DNA from: Mycosarcoma maydis
Lineage: Eukaryota; Basidiomycota; Ustilaginomycetes; Ustilaginales
Direction: 5' to 3'
Length of the DNA stretch: 64,000 bases
Assembly (NCBI RefSeq): GCF_000328475.2
Contig: NC_026489.1
Location: 310,001 to 374,000 of the forward strand
Part shown: positions 54,411 to 64,000 of the stretch, piece after piece
Layout of the letters: each line of letters starts with the position of its first letter
Numbering within the stretch: position 1 is the first letter of the stretch
Notes under the pieces: generated by a model
What the model was told of the DNA's origin: nothing
Databases searched by the model: none
The model's input: the letters and a program-made list of their open reading frames with translations, nothing else
Translations under genes and position numbers: made by a program

Positions 54411-56227
54411 TTAATGCGCTCGGTAAGTGGACGAGGGAGGAGCGTCTTTGTGATTGTGAGCGGGACGACGGCTGGGACCACCCCTGGAGCTGTCGTCATC
54501 GGTGAAATCGGGCTCCGCATTGGTCAGGTGAAGCCGACGCGGCTGGTCATGGACCTCTTCGAGATCATCCTGTGCATCAACATAGGCAGGCGGTGAAATG
54601 CCGCCAACGAGGCCCATTTTGGGACTAACAGGACTGCCGTGGTTAGAGGAAAGTCGTCTGTTCTGCCTGCGAGGCGAGGTGGAAAAGCTTGCACGACCCA
54701 AGGCGGCATCAGCAGCTTCGCGAGCGCGAGCATCGCGCACCTCGGGAGGGTCAAAGTGGCTATAGTCGGGACCGGGCGAGCGCGTCTGAGCGGGAGCATT
54801 GCGTGTGGCATGGGCAACGGCGGCGGCGGCGGCGGCATTGGCCTCGGAGGGAGAGACCATGAATTGAGCCTGCGGAGGCGCGGTGGTGAGGTTCTGACCG
54901 ACACCAGCAACCGAATAAGGCCCATGAGTATCGTTCCAGCCCATCATGGGAAGAGTCCAAGGGGCAGGCGCGTTCTCATTGGAGGGCGACAGGTTGGCAG
55001 TGTTGTAGCTGTCCTGGTGCGAGTTGGAGTAGGATGGATGTCCGATGGAAGAGCGACGGTTCTGGGAGGGGCTTGCATTGTTGAGGAAGTAGCTGCCAGC
55101 ACCGCCAGCAACAGCACCGGCAGCGAGGGCACTGGCACCGTTGTATGGAGAACGTTGTTGCATTTCGGGGTAAGCATTGGAGCTGTAGCCATTGTAAGCA
55201 TCGTAGCCTTGATAGTTGTTATTGTTGTTGTAGGAGGCATCTTGCGCATTGTTGGAAGCGCTGTAGGCGTATCTTTCTGGATCTTCGTCGTTAGCGAACT
55301 CGGCAGGGAGGGTGGCATTGGTTTGTTCGCGACGATGACGACGGTTGCGAGAACCAGCGGCGGCGACGGCGGAGGTGGCACCCATTCCAGCAGCACTGGT
55401 GCCCGCAGCGTAGGAAGAGGAGACATGGTCGTTCTGGGGATCAAAAGTGGGCCAGGCACCACCGGTGTGACCGAATTCGTCGATGCTGTTGCGAGGAGGA
55501 CGCTCGCCGAGGCAGAGGAAGTAGGCATGGCCGGTGCGTGACTTTCGCCTACTGGCCATACAGCAGAGAGCGATCAAAAGGGCAAGGAGAAGAAGACCGC
55601 CGACGACGCCACCGACGATGCCGCCGATGAGGCCTGCATTGGTGCTGGAACCACTTGAGTTGGCCCTGCCGGCAGAGGCGGTAGTGGTGACGACGGGAGT
55701 GACGATAGTGGTGACGACTTGGGAGGTGCTGGTACCAGAGACAAAGTTGGAGGTAGTGACGAGTGTAGTAGGTGATGAAGTGGTGATGATGCTGGAGGAT
55801 GATGTGGAGGTGGTGGAGGTGGTGGTTGTAGGCCTGGTGGAAGTGGTCGACGAGGTTGATGAGGAAGTGGAAGTGGTGGTGGGTGTGGATGCTGTCGAAT
55901 AAGAAAGCAAAATGCAGAGAAAACAAGGTTGCACGAGGTCAGAAATGAAGGTCGAGGCGCGATAGTGTAGAGCCGAGAAGAAGACAGGGTTTCTGAGTAC
56001 TTACAGGTTGTGGAAGTGGTAAGGCGGGTGGTGGTGCTGGTGGTGGTAGTGGAGGAGGAAGAGGAGGAAGAGGAGGATCTGGTGGAAGTGATGGAGGCAC
56101 TCGTAGCGATGGAGTCGGTATTTCCAGGCCCGCCGAATAGATCGCTCAAGAAGCTGTTGAAGGGGTCACCGCCTTGTCGCTCCCAGAGCGCGGTGGCACG
56201 TGGCATGATGGTGGGTTGCACAACCAT
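54411..56227 (-). CDS. Ser/Thr-rich single-pass membrane protein, two exons
   Basis: I read complement(join(54411..55891,56005..56227)), 567 residues. The donor is GTAAGT, the acceptor CGACAG, phase 1. Residues about 47-150 are almost entirely Ser and Thr, a mucin-like segment expected to be heavily O-mannosylated. A single hydrophobic span at about 162-186 (GLIGGIVGGVVGG, LLLLALLIALCC) is followed by basic SRRKSR, then a 375-residue cytoplasmic tail rich in Ala, Asn, Ser and Pro. This is the build of fungal cell-wall sensors and Wsc/Mid2-like or SKG6-type membrane proteins, but no specific domain is recognised. No classic signal peptide precedes the mucin region from the chosen ATG, so either the span acts as signal-anchor or the true start lies elsewhere. 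Confidence 0.75.
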
Positions 56228-56613
56228 GGTTGTGATAGTTGATGCTGCTTGATGCTTATCAGATGGGAACCAGAGCAGCGATGTAAGGGTAGATGAGTGG
56301 ATGGTGACGAACAATGAAAATGTATGGATGGATGACGGGTCGAGGAGGAGGAGGAACAGCAGCAACAACAACAACAGCAGCAGCAGGGTTCGATGTACAA
56401 ATTAGGAAGGAAAAAGGCGGGGGAAGTGGTCTGACGTGGGTGTGAGTGAACCAGGATCTGCTCATCTGTGTGACTGGGCTTAGGCAGTCAAGGCTTGGCG
56501 AATCGTGCAGGGCCCATCGTCAATCGTCCATCGTCAATCGTCAATGCGGGCAGCGATCTGCCAAAAACAAATTCAAAATCTTCATTCGCCTCACGCTTGC
56601 CAAAATCGTCCAG

Positions 56614-56637
56614 ATTCACGATTCACGATTCACGATT
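56614..56637 (+). repeat. Short tandem of ATTCACG heptamer
   Basis: Three perfect copies of ATTCACG plus a partial ATT. It is the same unit as the 15-copy array at 1,511. Confidence 0.95.
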
Positions 56638-57248
56638 TGTTTGCCGATCCAGCCACAGTCATGAGTCGGCAGGCGGTGCTCAGAGTTCTGAGACCCGTTT
56701 GCGCTGATAACCAAACGTGAAGAGGGACACAGGCCTACAAATCCTAGATCGTGAATGTCAGTGTCGCGCTCTCGCAAGTCCGAAGTCGGTGAACCATACA
56801 TGGCAATTCAAATCACGAATCAGCTCCGACCCTCACGACTCGACTGCTTCACGCTTGGCACTGAGTCTTGAGTGACTCACGACTTGGCATACCCAACTCA
56901 CAGCTAAAAGAATATTTTGGCGCTGTTACACCGAACTACACTGCATTGCACGGCAAGCTGCGTCCGTTCCGCTCCAGACAGCCATGTGCTGTGGAACCAG
57001 AGCACCCTGCAGCAGTTGACTGTTTTTCTACTGCCACCTTGCATTCCACGGTTACGACGCTTTCATCACCTTATCAGTCAGTGCCCGCAGTTGAAAGGGT
57101 ACGCCCAACGCAAGGCCCAAGAAATATGCGGCTCAGATCGGCACGAGCAGGGGCGCTTCCGCTGCTACCTACTGCGGTAAACCCGCTTTGAAGATGATCC
57201 GCGCCAAGCCTGCTCCACATACGTACACACATACGCACACGCTCAAAC

Positions 57249-57254
<6 letters not shown>

Positions 57255-57292
<38 letters not shown>
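57255..57292 (+). repeat. (AG)19 microsatellite
   Basis: Nineteen perfect AG dinucleotides, read directly, in the intergenic region upstream of the cyclin gene. Confidence 0.97.
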
Positions 57293-57295
<3 letters not shown>

Positions 57296-57890
57296 CGCGA
57301 CTCGACGCTATACTCTGACCCGTGACTCGCCTGAAAGCCGTGAAAATTTTTGCGTTTTGTGGGTCGGCAGTTTATGATTTCACGCTTTGTGGAAACAGCC
57401 ACTCACGGCTCGGCCAGGAAAGCGCTTCTATGATCATTCACGATTGCCAATAACAGCACTGTGGCACTCTCATCAAACACACGAACCAAATCAACGAATC
57501 TGCATCTGCTACGGTGCATGCTGAATTCTGTGACTGCCACCCAGGCTTTCATTGCCCTCTTTGGCCCTTTGCCCGAGTCTGACTGAGTATCGAGTTGAAT
57601 CTTGTAGTGTGATCCCTGTGACACCGAGTGGAGCTGGTTCATTCCTCTTTCAGTAACACTCATCCTGGTGCAGTCACGAGTCGACTGAGGGGCTGTCGTC
57701 GCAGTGCACCCGTTCGCTCAAACTAACTCAGTTACAAACGATTCACATTTGGTACTTCATCGAGTGGCAAAGGCAAGCGAAGCGTCCCGTTCACAGGAAT
57801 CGTGAATCACGAATCTGTTGCCATCAACCCAACGAAACGTGCAAATTCGAATTTCCCAGGCGAACAATCACAAAAATGAATCACGAATCG

Positions 57891-57938
57891 TGAAATTGTG
57901 AAATTGTGAAATCGTGAAATCGTGAAATCGTGAAATCG
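57891..57938 (+). repeat. Tandem 8-bp repeat TGAAATYG, 6 copies
   Basis: Two copies of TGAAATTG followed by four of TGAAATCG. It is preceded directly by AATCACGAATCG, so this 8-bp unit looks like the usual 7-bp unit with one extra A. Confidence 0.95.
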
Positions 57939-58310
57939 TGAATACTGAATCATCGATTTAAATTGATCAAGAAACACGAATTCAAAGAGACATTTAAAAA
58001 ATGCGTTGATTCGATTGAGCTTTGAAATGATCGCTCTGCTTGCTCCGCTTGCTCTGGAACGAAGTGAGTCAAACGTGGACTTTACATGATTTTCACGATC
58101 AAGTCAGTCAATGACGAGTGTGGTGAGTATTTCTTGACTGATTCAAGACTCACCGTGAGTTGTGTCGACTCGTGGCTCAAGACTCTTGTGTGGTGGTTGC
58201 TGCTTTTTTGTTCATTCTCGTGATTCTTGGTTCCGCCAAACGACTCAGCTCAGCAAGCAAGAAAGCTGAAGCTGACCAAGCTTCCCCTGTTCTCTGCTTG
58301 TGCTTGATCC

Positions 58311-58352
58311 GTGATTCGTGATTCGTGATTCGTGATTCGCGATTCGCGATTT
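58311..58352 (+). repeat. Tandem GTGATTC heptamer, 6 units
   Basis: Four perfect GTGATTC units, then two GCGATTY variants. This is the reverse-strand form (GAATCAC) of the dispersed heptamer. Confidence 0.93.
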
Positions 58353-59441
58353 CCAGTGAGTGCCGTGGCAGGCGCTGCTGCTCCAAGTAAGTTAAAGTGG
58401 TATTCATGTCCATGCTACAACTCGTAACTGTTGGCAATCTTGGCTCACTTCTCGTCACCATCATCCCTCCTTTTCCGCTTCACCCCTCCTTTCTCTCCTC
58501 ACTTGGTTCATCTTCCAGTGTTGAGTCTCTGTCCTCGGTGGGACTTTTCTCCCTCCTCTAGAGCAGGCTCATCCGCTCTCTTTCGCCCACTTTTGGCCTT
58601 CGCTGCAGTCGTTCGGGTTGCTTGACCTTGAACCTGTAGCGCAGTGTGCGCGTAGAGAAAGAAGACGACGGCTTTTCGACCAGTCTCAACCTTGGCGCAG
58701 CATCGTCTTTTGACATTGTTGTTGCTGCTCTTGGACATCTTGTCGTTCCGCCAGCCAGTATCCTAAGCTGTGTCGACAGTATCTCGGCTCTGCTTTCTTT
58801 GTTCGATTCCGGCGCACAAACGCAGCTACGACAGTCATCTGCTCTCGTAGCTTACCCGCGTCGCTTCGCTCAAGCTGCGCAGCTCACTTTCGACCTTATC
58901 ACGATCCCCACGTCCTGATTCGGCTTACTCACGACCCGGCTTTGATCTCTTCGATTTCTTGCCATCCTCCCGACCACGTCTCCGTCCTCATCGCTGGTGC
59001 CGTAACAAAGTACGTCGCCAATCTTGAGCTTCATCTTATTCTGCTCGGCTCGCCATCAGTCCCGACGCTTTGATCCTTTCGACGACTCTATGGCTGCCAT
59101 TCTCGCCTCTCGGTGATCTTTCTTTGATTCACCCCGGGCTTAGGGACGCCTTCAGTGTGCTGCTCTCTCATCTGTGCCCGCCTTTGGTCTCCCTTTCGTT
59201 TTCTGCATCGCCATCTTTGTCCCCCCATCTACCTCATCTTTCTGTCCGTCCTCTGGTTTCCTCTCCGGTTTCGGCTGTTCGTTCCAGTTGCTTTCCATCA
59301 TTTAGACGCTCCTCTCCTTTGCAGCCAGCTCTCTTCACCCCACCTTCGCCAGACCGACATTCGCGCTCGGCCTAGCGTCCCAAAAGCGTCCGCCTCGGTC
59401 TCTCCACGCCGAAGTGCGCGCATTCGCTGTTTTTTGCAGCC

Positions 59442-62400
59442 ATGTCCTTCTATCCCGACGCACAGCCCGTCGCGTCCTCTTTCCATCAATCCGACAGCGG
59501 TCTTGCTATGCATCCGTACCCCCACCACAATCAACCGCCTCACCTCGCTGCTGCTGCTTCCGCCGGCGCATCTGTCTATCCATACCTTGATCCATCGACA
59601 CAGGCTCACATGTACTATCGCCAATCATACAGTGATGCCGCTCCCGCGTCGCTTGCCAACGGCGTGGACCACCACGTCTGGCAAGCTCCTCAGGCTCCTA
59701 GGCTCTCCGCTGCCGCAGCACGAGCTGGTCGACAACACATGATGGGCTACGCGCCTGCAGCATATGCACACACCCACGCTGCCACTCCCTGGTATGCACA
59801 GTCTTTGGGCTATTCTCAGCCTTATCCGCAGCCGCGCACCCACCAACAGCTCGAGCACCAGCTCTTGGTGCAACACCAACTTGCCAAGGCACACCAACGT
59901 CAAAACGGTACATCTGTGTACCAGTCCACTTTCGGCCCAGGTTCGCTCTCCTATCCTCATCACCCGCACCCCCCTTCTCACCCTCACCACCCAGTTCCTC
60001 AACCCAACTACCATCAGCTTACCCATGCCTACCCAGCCGGCCCTTCTGCCGCTCACGATGCTCGCGATGAGAGACAGCTCAGATACTGTGATGGCTGGGC
60101 CTCGTCGGGCTCTCACCGCGCAGGCCGTGCTGCCGAAGCATCTCATGATTGGTCAGCCTGGCATCACGCCGCAGCAGCCGCCCGCGGCTCAGTCGCCTTT
60201 GCGCCTCAGCGCGATCAGATGTACGCAAGCCAGCCTATGCATGACTCGCATCGCCACTTGGTGGACGCCACCCTCGATGCTTCGGCTGCCTGGGTACCGC
60301 CACACAGCAACGCTGCTCCTTCCCAGCCGCACGGTTGGGATCACGCCTCGCATTACCCTCAGCATTCATATGCGGATGATTGTCATGCCCACGCTGGCTA
60401 TCGCGACGTGGTTGCCCACAGCCGCTCGCGGCAAGAGTATTTGGATCACCCTGCCCATTTTGCCAGATCACATGACCACTCGCATGAATATGCCGAGCGT
60501 GCCAGGGACGAGCGTCACAGCCACAGTCAGATGCGCTCGGCTTACCCGGATGCATCGCAAGACCGTGCTGACAACGCTCAAATTCACTCTGAGGCAACAC
60601 ATTGGCATGCGCAGCCGAACGCCCATCAAGGCATGAAGAACGAAGCTGATGCCTGTGCCGCCGAGCAACGCGACGGCGCACCCGCCGAGGGTGCCACCGA
60701 TCAAGCTGCTCCTGCTCCTGCACCTTGCTCTCCTGGCTCTCTCGAAAAGTCGGCCTTACCCATCGCTGCGATAGGCGCCCAGCTCATCTGGAACGCTTGC
60801 GCGGCTCTCTTTGATCCCGAGCTGTTGGTCGAAGCCCACGAGACAGTCGACGAAGCTATGGACGAGTGCGACGATGCCACATCACCTGGTGCTGCGTCGA
60901 TGCCTTCTTCTTCGTCCACGCCTTCGCTCAACACCCCTGACATCTCGCCGTGGTCCTCAACCGTGCTCGATCGTACTGCTACCAACGCTGCCTCTTCTGG
61001 TGAGTGGAACGCATTCCGCTCGCCTTTTGGCCCCGATCGTCTGCCCCAGCTGCGCCCACAGGCCCACTCATTCACTTTTGGCAGCGACCATGCTTCGTCC
61101 CACCACGATTTGCACCGCATGGCTGTCGGCGCTGAGCGGGCCCGCTCGGCACGCGCTCGAGACGTTTTGCCTGGCAAACGCTCGCGTCAGGGCTCTGGCC
61201 ATTCAGATGCCGCCACCAACCACAGTTCCGGCGCAAGTACGGCGAGCAGCTCCGAGCCGGGCACTCCGGCTTCGCTCACACACGCCAGCCCCGCTCTCAG
61301 CTCCACCATCTCGGCTCATTCCATCGACACGGCGCACAGCCCACACCGCGCCAGCCTCGGCATGACGCTTCAAGGCTCGCGATCCGATTCGGCCATCCGT
61401 TCGCATCGCAACTCTTCCAAGACTTCGCCAACACTAGGCTCGTCCAAGTGGTCCGGAAGGATCCGCGATAATGTGCTCGCAGTGCTACGCCTCGTCTCGC
61501 CCGACTGGCGATGGAGCAACAACGACCATCTCTTTGTATCTTTGAGCGAGACTCTGCCCACTGCCACTGCCACCGCCACCAAGCCAAGCCACAGTCAAAG
61601 CCAAGGTCGATCCGGCGGTCGTGATTCTGTGACAAGCATCGTGACCTCGTACGCCAACGAGCCCAGCCCTGCTTTCCGAAGGTTTGTCCACCAGGTTCTT
61701 GCTCAGACGCTGCTTTCGCCCCCCGCTTTTCTCCTTGGCATTCTCAATGCGCTCAGGCTGCTCGTCACGGCTCAACTCCCAGATGGCTCCGTGGACGCTG
61801 TCGTGCTTGAACTGTTCGCGCAGCCTACCTCTGCTGCGCCGTTTAAGCTGTTCACTCTAGGTATGATGATTGCCAACAAGCATCTCGACGACAACACGTT
61901 CCTCAACAAGACCTGGAACGAGGTCACCGGTATTCCGCTCGCCGAGCTCAACCAAACCGAGGCGTGGTTCTTGAAAAAGTGTAACTACGAGGTCAACGTT
62001 CCCGACGAGACGTGGATTGGCTTCCTCCACCGCCTTCAGTCTTGGGAGGAGAAGCGTTCGAGTCGAGGCATGCACCGAGATCAAGATTCATCCAAGCGTC
62101 TCTTGCTCGTTCTCGACGAGGCTCTGAGCCACTTTGACGCCATTCCAGCCTTGCAGCTGGATGGCGAGGTGATCGCAAAGCCAACGTCGCCCATGGACAT
62201 GTGGACCGAGTCGCATCATCGTGCTGGCTCGCTTGCATTGGCTGATGATGTCGATGATCAAATTTGCCACTCGGCGCCTGCTATGGGTGTGCTGCCATCT
62301 CGCCAAGACTTGCGTGCAGCATCACACAAGCCGAGACACGTTTGCCGTGCCAGCCTGCCAATGGAAACACCTCCGGCAACCGTGCTCGGGCCCAGTTTGG

Positions 62401-62576
62401 ACTTTGTTGTAGCAGGCGGTCAGCCGTTCAAGGACATTAGTCCTTTGAGCGAGTCTGGCAGGAGTCAGAACGGCGCCATGCCGGCCCCACTCATGCCTTC
62501 GGCGCTGTTGCATAGCTCGCGCTCGCTCTTCCACCACGGTGGAGGCATGTTTGGACCTTTGGCGACGTCGAGCTGA
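59442..62576 (+). CDS. Cyclin of the Pcl/Pho80/Clg1 type with long disordered N-terminus
   Basis: 1,044 residues from the ATG at 59,442. The first 400 residues are rich in His, Gln, Tyr, Ala and Pro with no fold. A Ser-rich linker follows to about 690. The cyclin box lies at about 740-870: RRFVHQVLAQTLLSP, LLGILNALRLL, FKLFTLGMMIANKHLDDNTF, LNKTWNEVTGIPLAELNQTEAWFLKKCNYEVNV (read in parts), ending WIGFLHRLQSWEEKR. This pattern is that of cyclins partnering Pho85-like kinases in phosphate, glycogen and polarity control. The His/Gln-rich N-terminus resembles yeast Clg1. The C-terminal 170 residues are unstructured. The target kinase (Pho85/CDK5-like) is inferred from the family. Confidence 0.85.
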   Translation: MSFYPDAQPVASSFHQSDSGLAMHPYPHHNQPPHLAAAASAGASVYPYLDPSTQAHMYYRQSYSDAAPASLANGVDHHVWQAPQAPRLSAAAARAGRQHMMGYAPAAYAHTHAATPWYAQSLGYSQPYPQPRTHQQLEHQLLVQHQLAKAHQRQNGTSVYQSTFGPGSLSYPHHPHPPSHPHHPVPQPNYHQLTHAYPAGPSAAHDARDERQLRYCDGWASSGSHRAGRAAEASHDWSAWHHAAAAARGSVAFAPQRDQMYASQPMHDSHRHLVDATLDASAAWVPPHSNAAPSQPHGWDHASHYPQHSYADDCHAHAGYRDVVAHSRSRQEYLDHPAHFARSHDHSHEYAERARDERHSHSQMRSAYPDASQDRADNAQIHSEATHWHAQPNAHQGMKNEADACAAEQRDGAPAEGATDQAAPAPAPCSPGSLEKSALPIAAIGAQLIWNACAALFDPELLVEAHETVDEAMDECDDATSPGAASMPSSSSTPSLNTPDISPWSSTVLDRTATNAASSGEWNAFRSPFGPDRLPQLRPQAHSFTFGSDHASSHHDLHRMAVGAERARSARARDVLPGKRSRQGSGHSDAATNHSSGASTASSSEPGTPASLTHASPALSSTISAHSIDTAHSPHRASLGMTLQGSRSDSAIRSHRNSSKTSPTLGSSKWSGRIRDNVLAVLRLVSPDWRWSNNDHLFVSLSETLPTATATATKPSHSQSQGRSGGRDSVTSIVTSYANEPSPAFRRFVHQVLAQTLLSPPAFLLGILNALRLLVTAQLPDGSVDAVVLELFAQPTSAAPFKLFTLGMMIANKHLDDNTFLNKTWNEVTGIPLAELNQTEAWFLKKCNYEVNVPDETWIGFLHRLQSWEEKRSSRGMHRDQDSSKRLLLVLDEALSHFDAIPALQLDGEVIAKPTSPMDMWTESHHRAGSLALADDVDDQICHSAPAMGVLPSRQDLRAASHKPRHVCRASLPMETPPATVLGPSLDFVVAGGQPFKDISPLSESGRSQNGAMPAPLMPSALLHSSRSLFHHGGGMFGPLATSS

Positions 62577-63142
62577 TCCCCTTTCGATGGCGTGGTCATT
62601 CTCGTATGGCTACCTCGCCTTTTTCTCTGTTTGTAGATACGCGCCCGGCGGGTTTCTTTGCTCCAGTCGCCAGCAGCTTTTCTCCCTGGTCGATTTCGTT
62701 TGCTCCTTTTTATTTTTACAAAACACACACACACATACCACATGTCTCTCTCTCTCTCTGTCTCTCTTTGTTTTCTTTTCTTTTCTTTTTTTTTGTTTTT
62801 TTTCCTCGATCGTTCTGGTCTTGAGGCGCATCCTCATGCTTAGTGCTTGCACACAAGAAATTGACCGTGGCTTTGCTTCATCAGAAGCATCGACAAAGAA
62901 ACCAGGCTCTTGTTTGATGTGTTTGTTTGAACCGATCAGTTGCAATGAGCTGAGAGGCCACAAGGGCAATGGTAAGCGTTGCTGAACGAAGCTTGGGTCT
63001 ACAGTTGAAGGCTGATCAAACCAGTACAAGTCACGCATGAACTGGGGGAATGTCTGTTGCACACTGTTGCACAGAGTACTGAACAAGTGGGCAAGCAGGA
63101 GACAAGGGTTGTGTATGGATACATGGTAGGTTGAGTGCTGAT
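62577..63142. other. Convergent 3' region with simple repeats
   Basis: 566 bp between two stop codons. It contains a CA tract (about 62,723-62,734), a TC tract (about 62,744-62,768) and a T-rich run (about 62,769-62,803) in tandem. No gene recognised. Confidence 0.65.
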
Positions 63143-64000
63143 TTAATTGTTGCTCTTCTGGGAAGCGTTAACGAGCGAGTCGAGGTTATTGAGCATGGCG
63201 GTGGTCGATTTGGTAGGGGACGCGGGCGAGGAAGCGTTGGACTGGACGTGGGTGTGGGTTGGGGACGCCGATTGACGACCGAGACGACGCTGTTTCTGAA
63301 CGTCCGACTTTCGACCAGAGGAGTGTAAGGCGTTGAGTAAGGACAACCTCTTTGCATCTGCAGCGCCGATGCTGCCCAAAGCACGTCGCACTGGTTTGGT
63401 GGGATCGTGCACCGTCTGACCGACGTACTGAGCGCTTCCAATCGGAGCAACTTGGTTAACGGGCTTACCCTGCGCATCCTGCTTGACCAGTTCCAGGTTG
63501 GATCGGAGGTAGCCGACGTCGTTTCGAGGCGCGAGCATGTCCCTGTGCATGCCGCTGGCCAAGTTCAGGCTCGAGGTACGGTAGGCGTCGACGATCCGGA
63601 AGAGCGCCGTACCTCGTTGCGGCTCCTGTCGACTCCAATCGATCGTTGCCGGCGCTTGGCTGCGCAGCGGGGCGTGCAAGTAACTCACGTGGCCTCCGAT
63701 CAACACGGATCGACCATCGGCGATCTTGGCGTAGCGTCGCAGATCGCGGTCGCTCTTGGATGACACTTCGTGCACGACCCTACCCTGCACCGGCTCGGCA
63801 AGCATGCTGGCGTAGATGGCATCGGGTTGTGAGTACTGCAGGCCAGCGTGTGGATGCATCGTGTTGGGCTGCGATCGACCGGGCAGAGCTGACGACTGCG
63901 CCTTGCTCGATTCGCGCAACGTCTTGTCTTGCAACACCCGGAAAGCATCGCGTGTAGCATCGACGTCGCGCGACTGTTCTAGCATGTCGATCTCTGCCAA
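63143..64000 (-). CDS. Unrecognised protein, 3' part only
   Basis: The frame enters from the right edge on the minus strand and runs 285 codons to the stop at 63,143, so the N-terminus is missing. The visible part has a mixed folded-looking segment (residues about 70-190 of this fragment: RVVHEVSSKSDRDLRRYAKI; DGRSVLIGGHVSYLHAPL; GTALFRIVDAYRTSS) and a basic Ser/Thr-rich tail (SGRKSDVQKQRRLGRQS) with a final TTAMLNNLDSLVNAS. I see no known domain. It could be an uncharacterised smut protein; no function is proposed. Confidence 0.7.
   Translation of the reverse strand: MAEIDMLEQSRDVDATRDAFRVLQDKTLRESSKAQSSALPGRSQPNTMHPHAGLQYSQPDAIYASMLAEPVQGRVVHEVSSKSDRDLRRYAKIADGRSVLIGGHVSYLHAPLRSQAPATIDWSRQEPQRGTALFRIVDAYRTSSLNLASGMHRDMLAPRNDVGYLRSNLELVKQDAQGKPVNQVAPIGSAQYVGQTVHDPTKPVRRALGSIGAADAKRLSLLNALHSSGRKSDVQKQRRLGRQSASPTHTHVQSNASSPASPTKSTTAMLNNLDSLVNASQKSNN

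Larger units (their letters stand above)
56228..59441. other. Long divergent upstream region, repeat-rich
   Basis: 3.2 kb between the membrane protein start (-) and the cyclin start (+). It contains four short tandem arrays listed separately and many single CACG elements, including ACTCACGACT at 56,875-56,884 and AGTCACGAGT at 57,672-57,681. From about 58,430 to 59,441 the plus strand is strongly pyrimidine-rich, as in a long cyclin mRNA leader. The sequence TTTTTTGCAG ends one base before the CCATG context of the cyclin, so a 5' untranslated intron is likely. No other gene seen. Confidence 0.6.

Noticed and set aside
54639..55541. 300-codon Gly/Val-rich plus-strand open frame
   Set aside because: It lies opposite the Ala/Asn/Ser-rich tail of the membrane protein; composition is explained by the antisense strand.
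56146..56400. Peptide starting with a run of ten cysteines
   Set aside because: It is the out-of-frame reading of a GCA/ACA-type triplet repeat in the upstream DNA of the membrane protein gene; no support as a gene.
59764..60636. 290-codon open frame in the cyclin N-terminal region
   Set aside because: Out-of-frame overlap with the His/Gln-rich coding region; no start context or motif.

Overview
The window reads as a gene-dense chromosomal segment of a basidiomycete smut fungus, most likely Ustilago maydis or a very close relative. Most reading frames are long and intronless. The few introns have GT..AG ends. Codon use is GC-rich, and every recognisable product is eukaryotic. The gene set includes velvet-family regulators, dynamitin, TTI1, Ost3, Bcs1, Trm1 and a fungal CrtI-type phytoene desaturase. 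The species call is inference from gene content; no rRNA, tRNA, transposon or plasmid feature was recognised.

Region 1 to 21 kb is a housekeeping block. In order it holds a FAM32A-like protein (-), a small mitochondrial-type single-span protein (+), a UMP/CMP kinase (+), dynamitin (+), an NCS1 purine-cytosine-type permease (+), the oligosaccharyltransferase subunit Ost3 (-), a LisH-CTLH-WD40 protein (+), the tRNA thiolase Ncs6 (-), the AAA ATPase Bcs1 (+) and a large DUSP-type ubiquitin protease (+). Spacing is mostly 0.15 to 1 kb.

Region 21 to 36.5 kb is gene-poor. Two spliced velvet-family genes face each other tail to tail (26,793-28,227 + and 29,169-30,876 -). Each has about 5.6 kb of apparently non-coding DNA upstream. 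The distal upstream DNA of the second carries a 15-bp-spaced cluster of ACAAAG sites that resemble the Ustilago pheromone response element.

Region 36.5 to 64 kb returns to denser coding: TTI1 (-), a spliced hotdog thioesterase (+), a small spliced Cys-rich protein (-), a Zn2Cys6 transcription factor (-), Trm1 (-), phytoene desaturase (+), a Ser/Thr-rich single-pass membrane protein (-), a Pcl/Clg1-type cyclin (+), and the 3' part of an unrecognised gene (-) that runs off the right edge. The 2.8 kb upstream of the Zn2Cys6 gene is rich in GCCAAG hexamers and holds a perfect 21-bp inverted repeat.

The most unusual signal is spread over the whole window. A short element of the form A-N-T-CACG-A-N-T, in which N is usually the same base on both sides, recurs in most intergenic regions on both strands. 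In places it expands into pure 7-bp tandem arrays (15 copies at 1,511-1,615) or an 8-bp variant (57,891-57,938).
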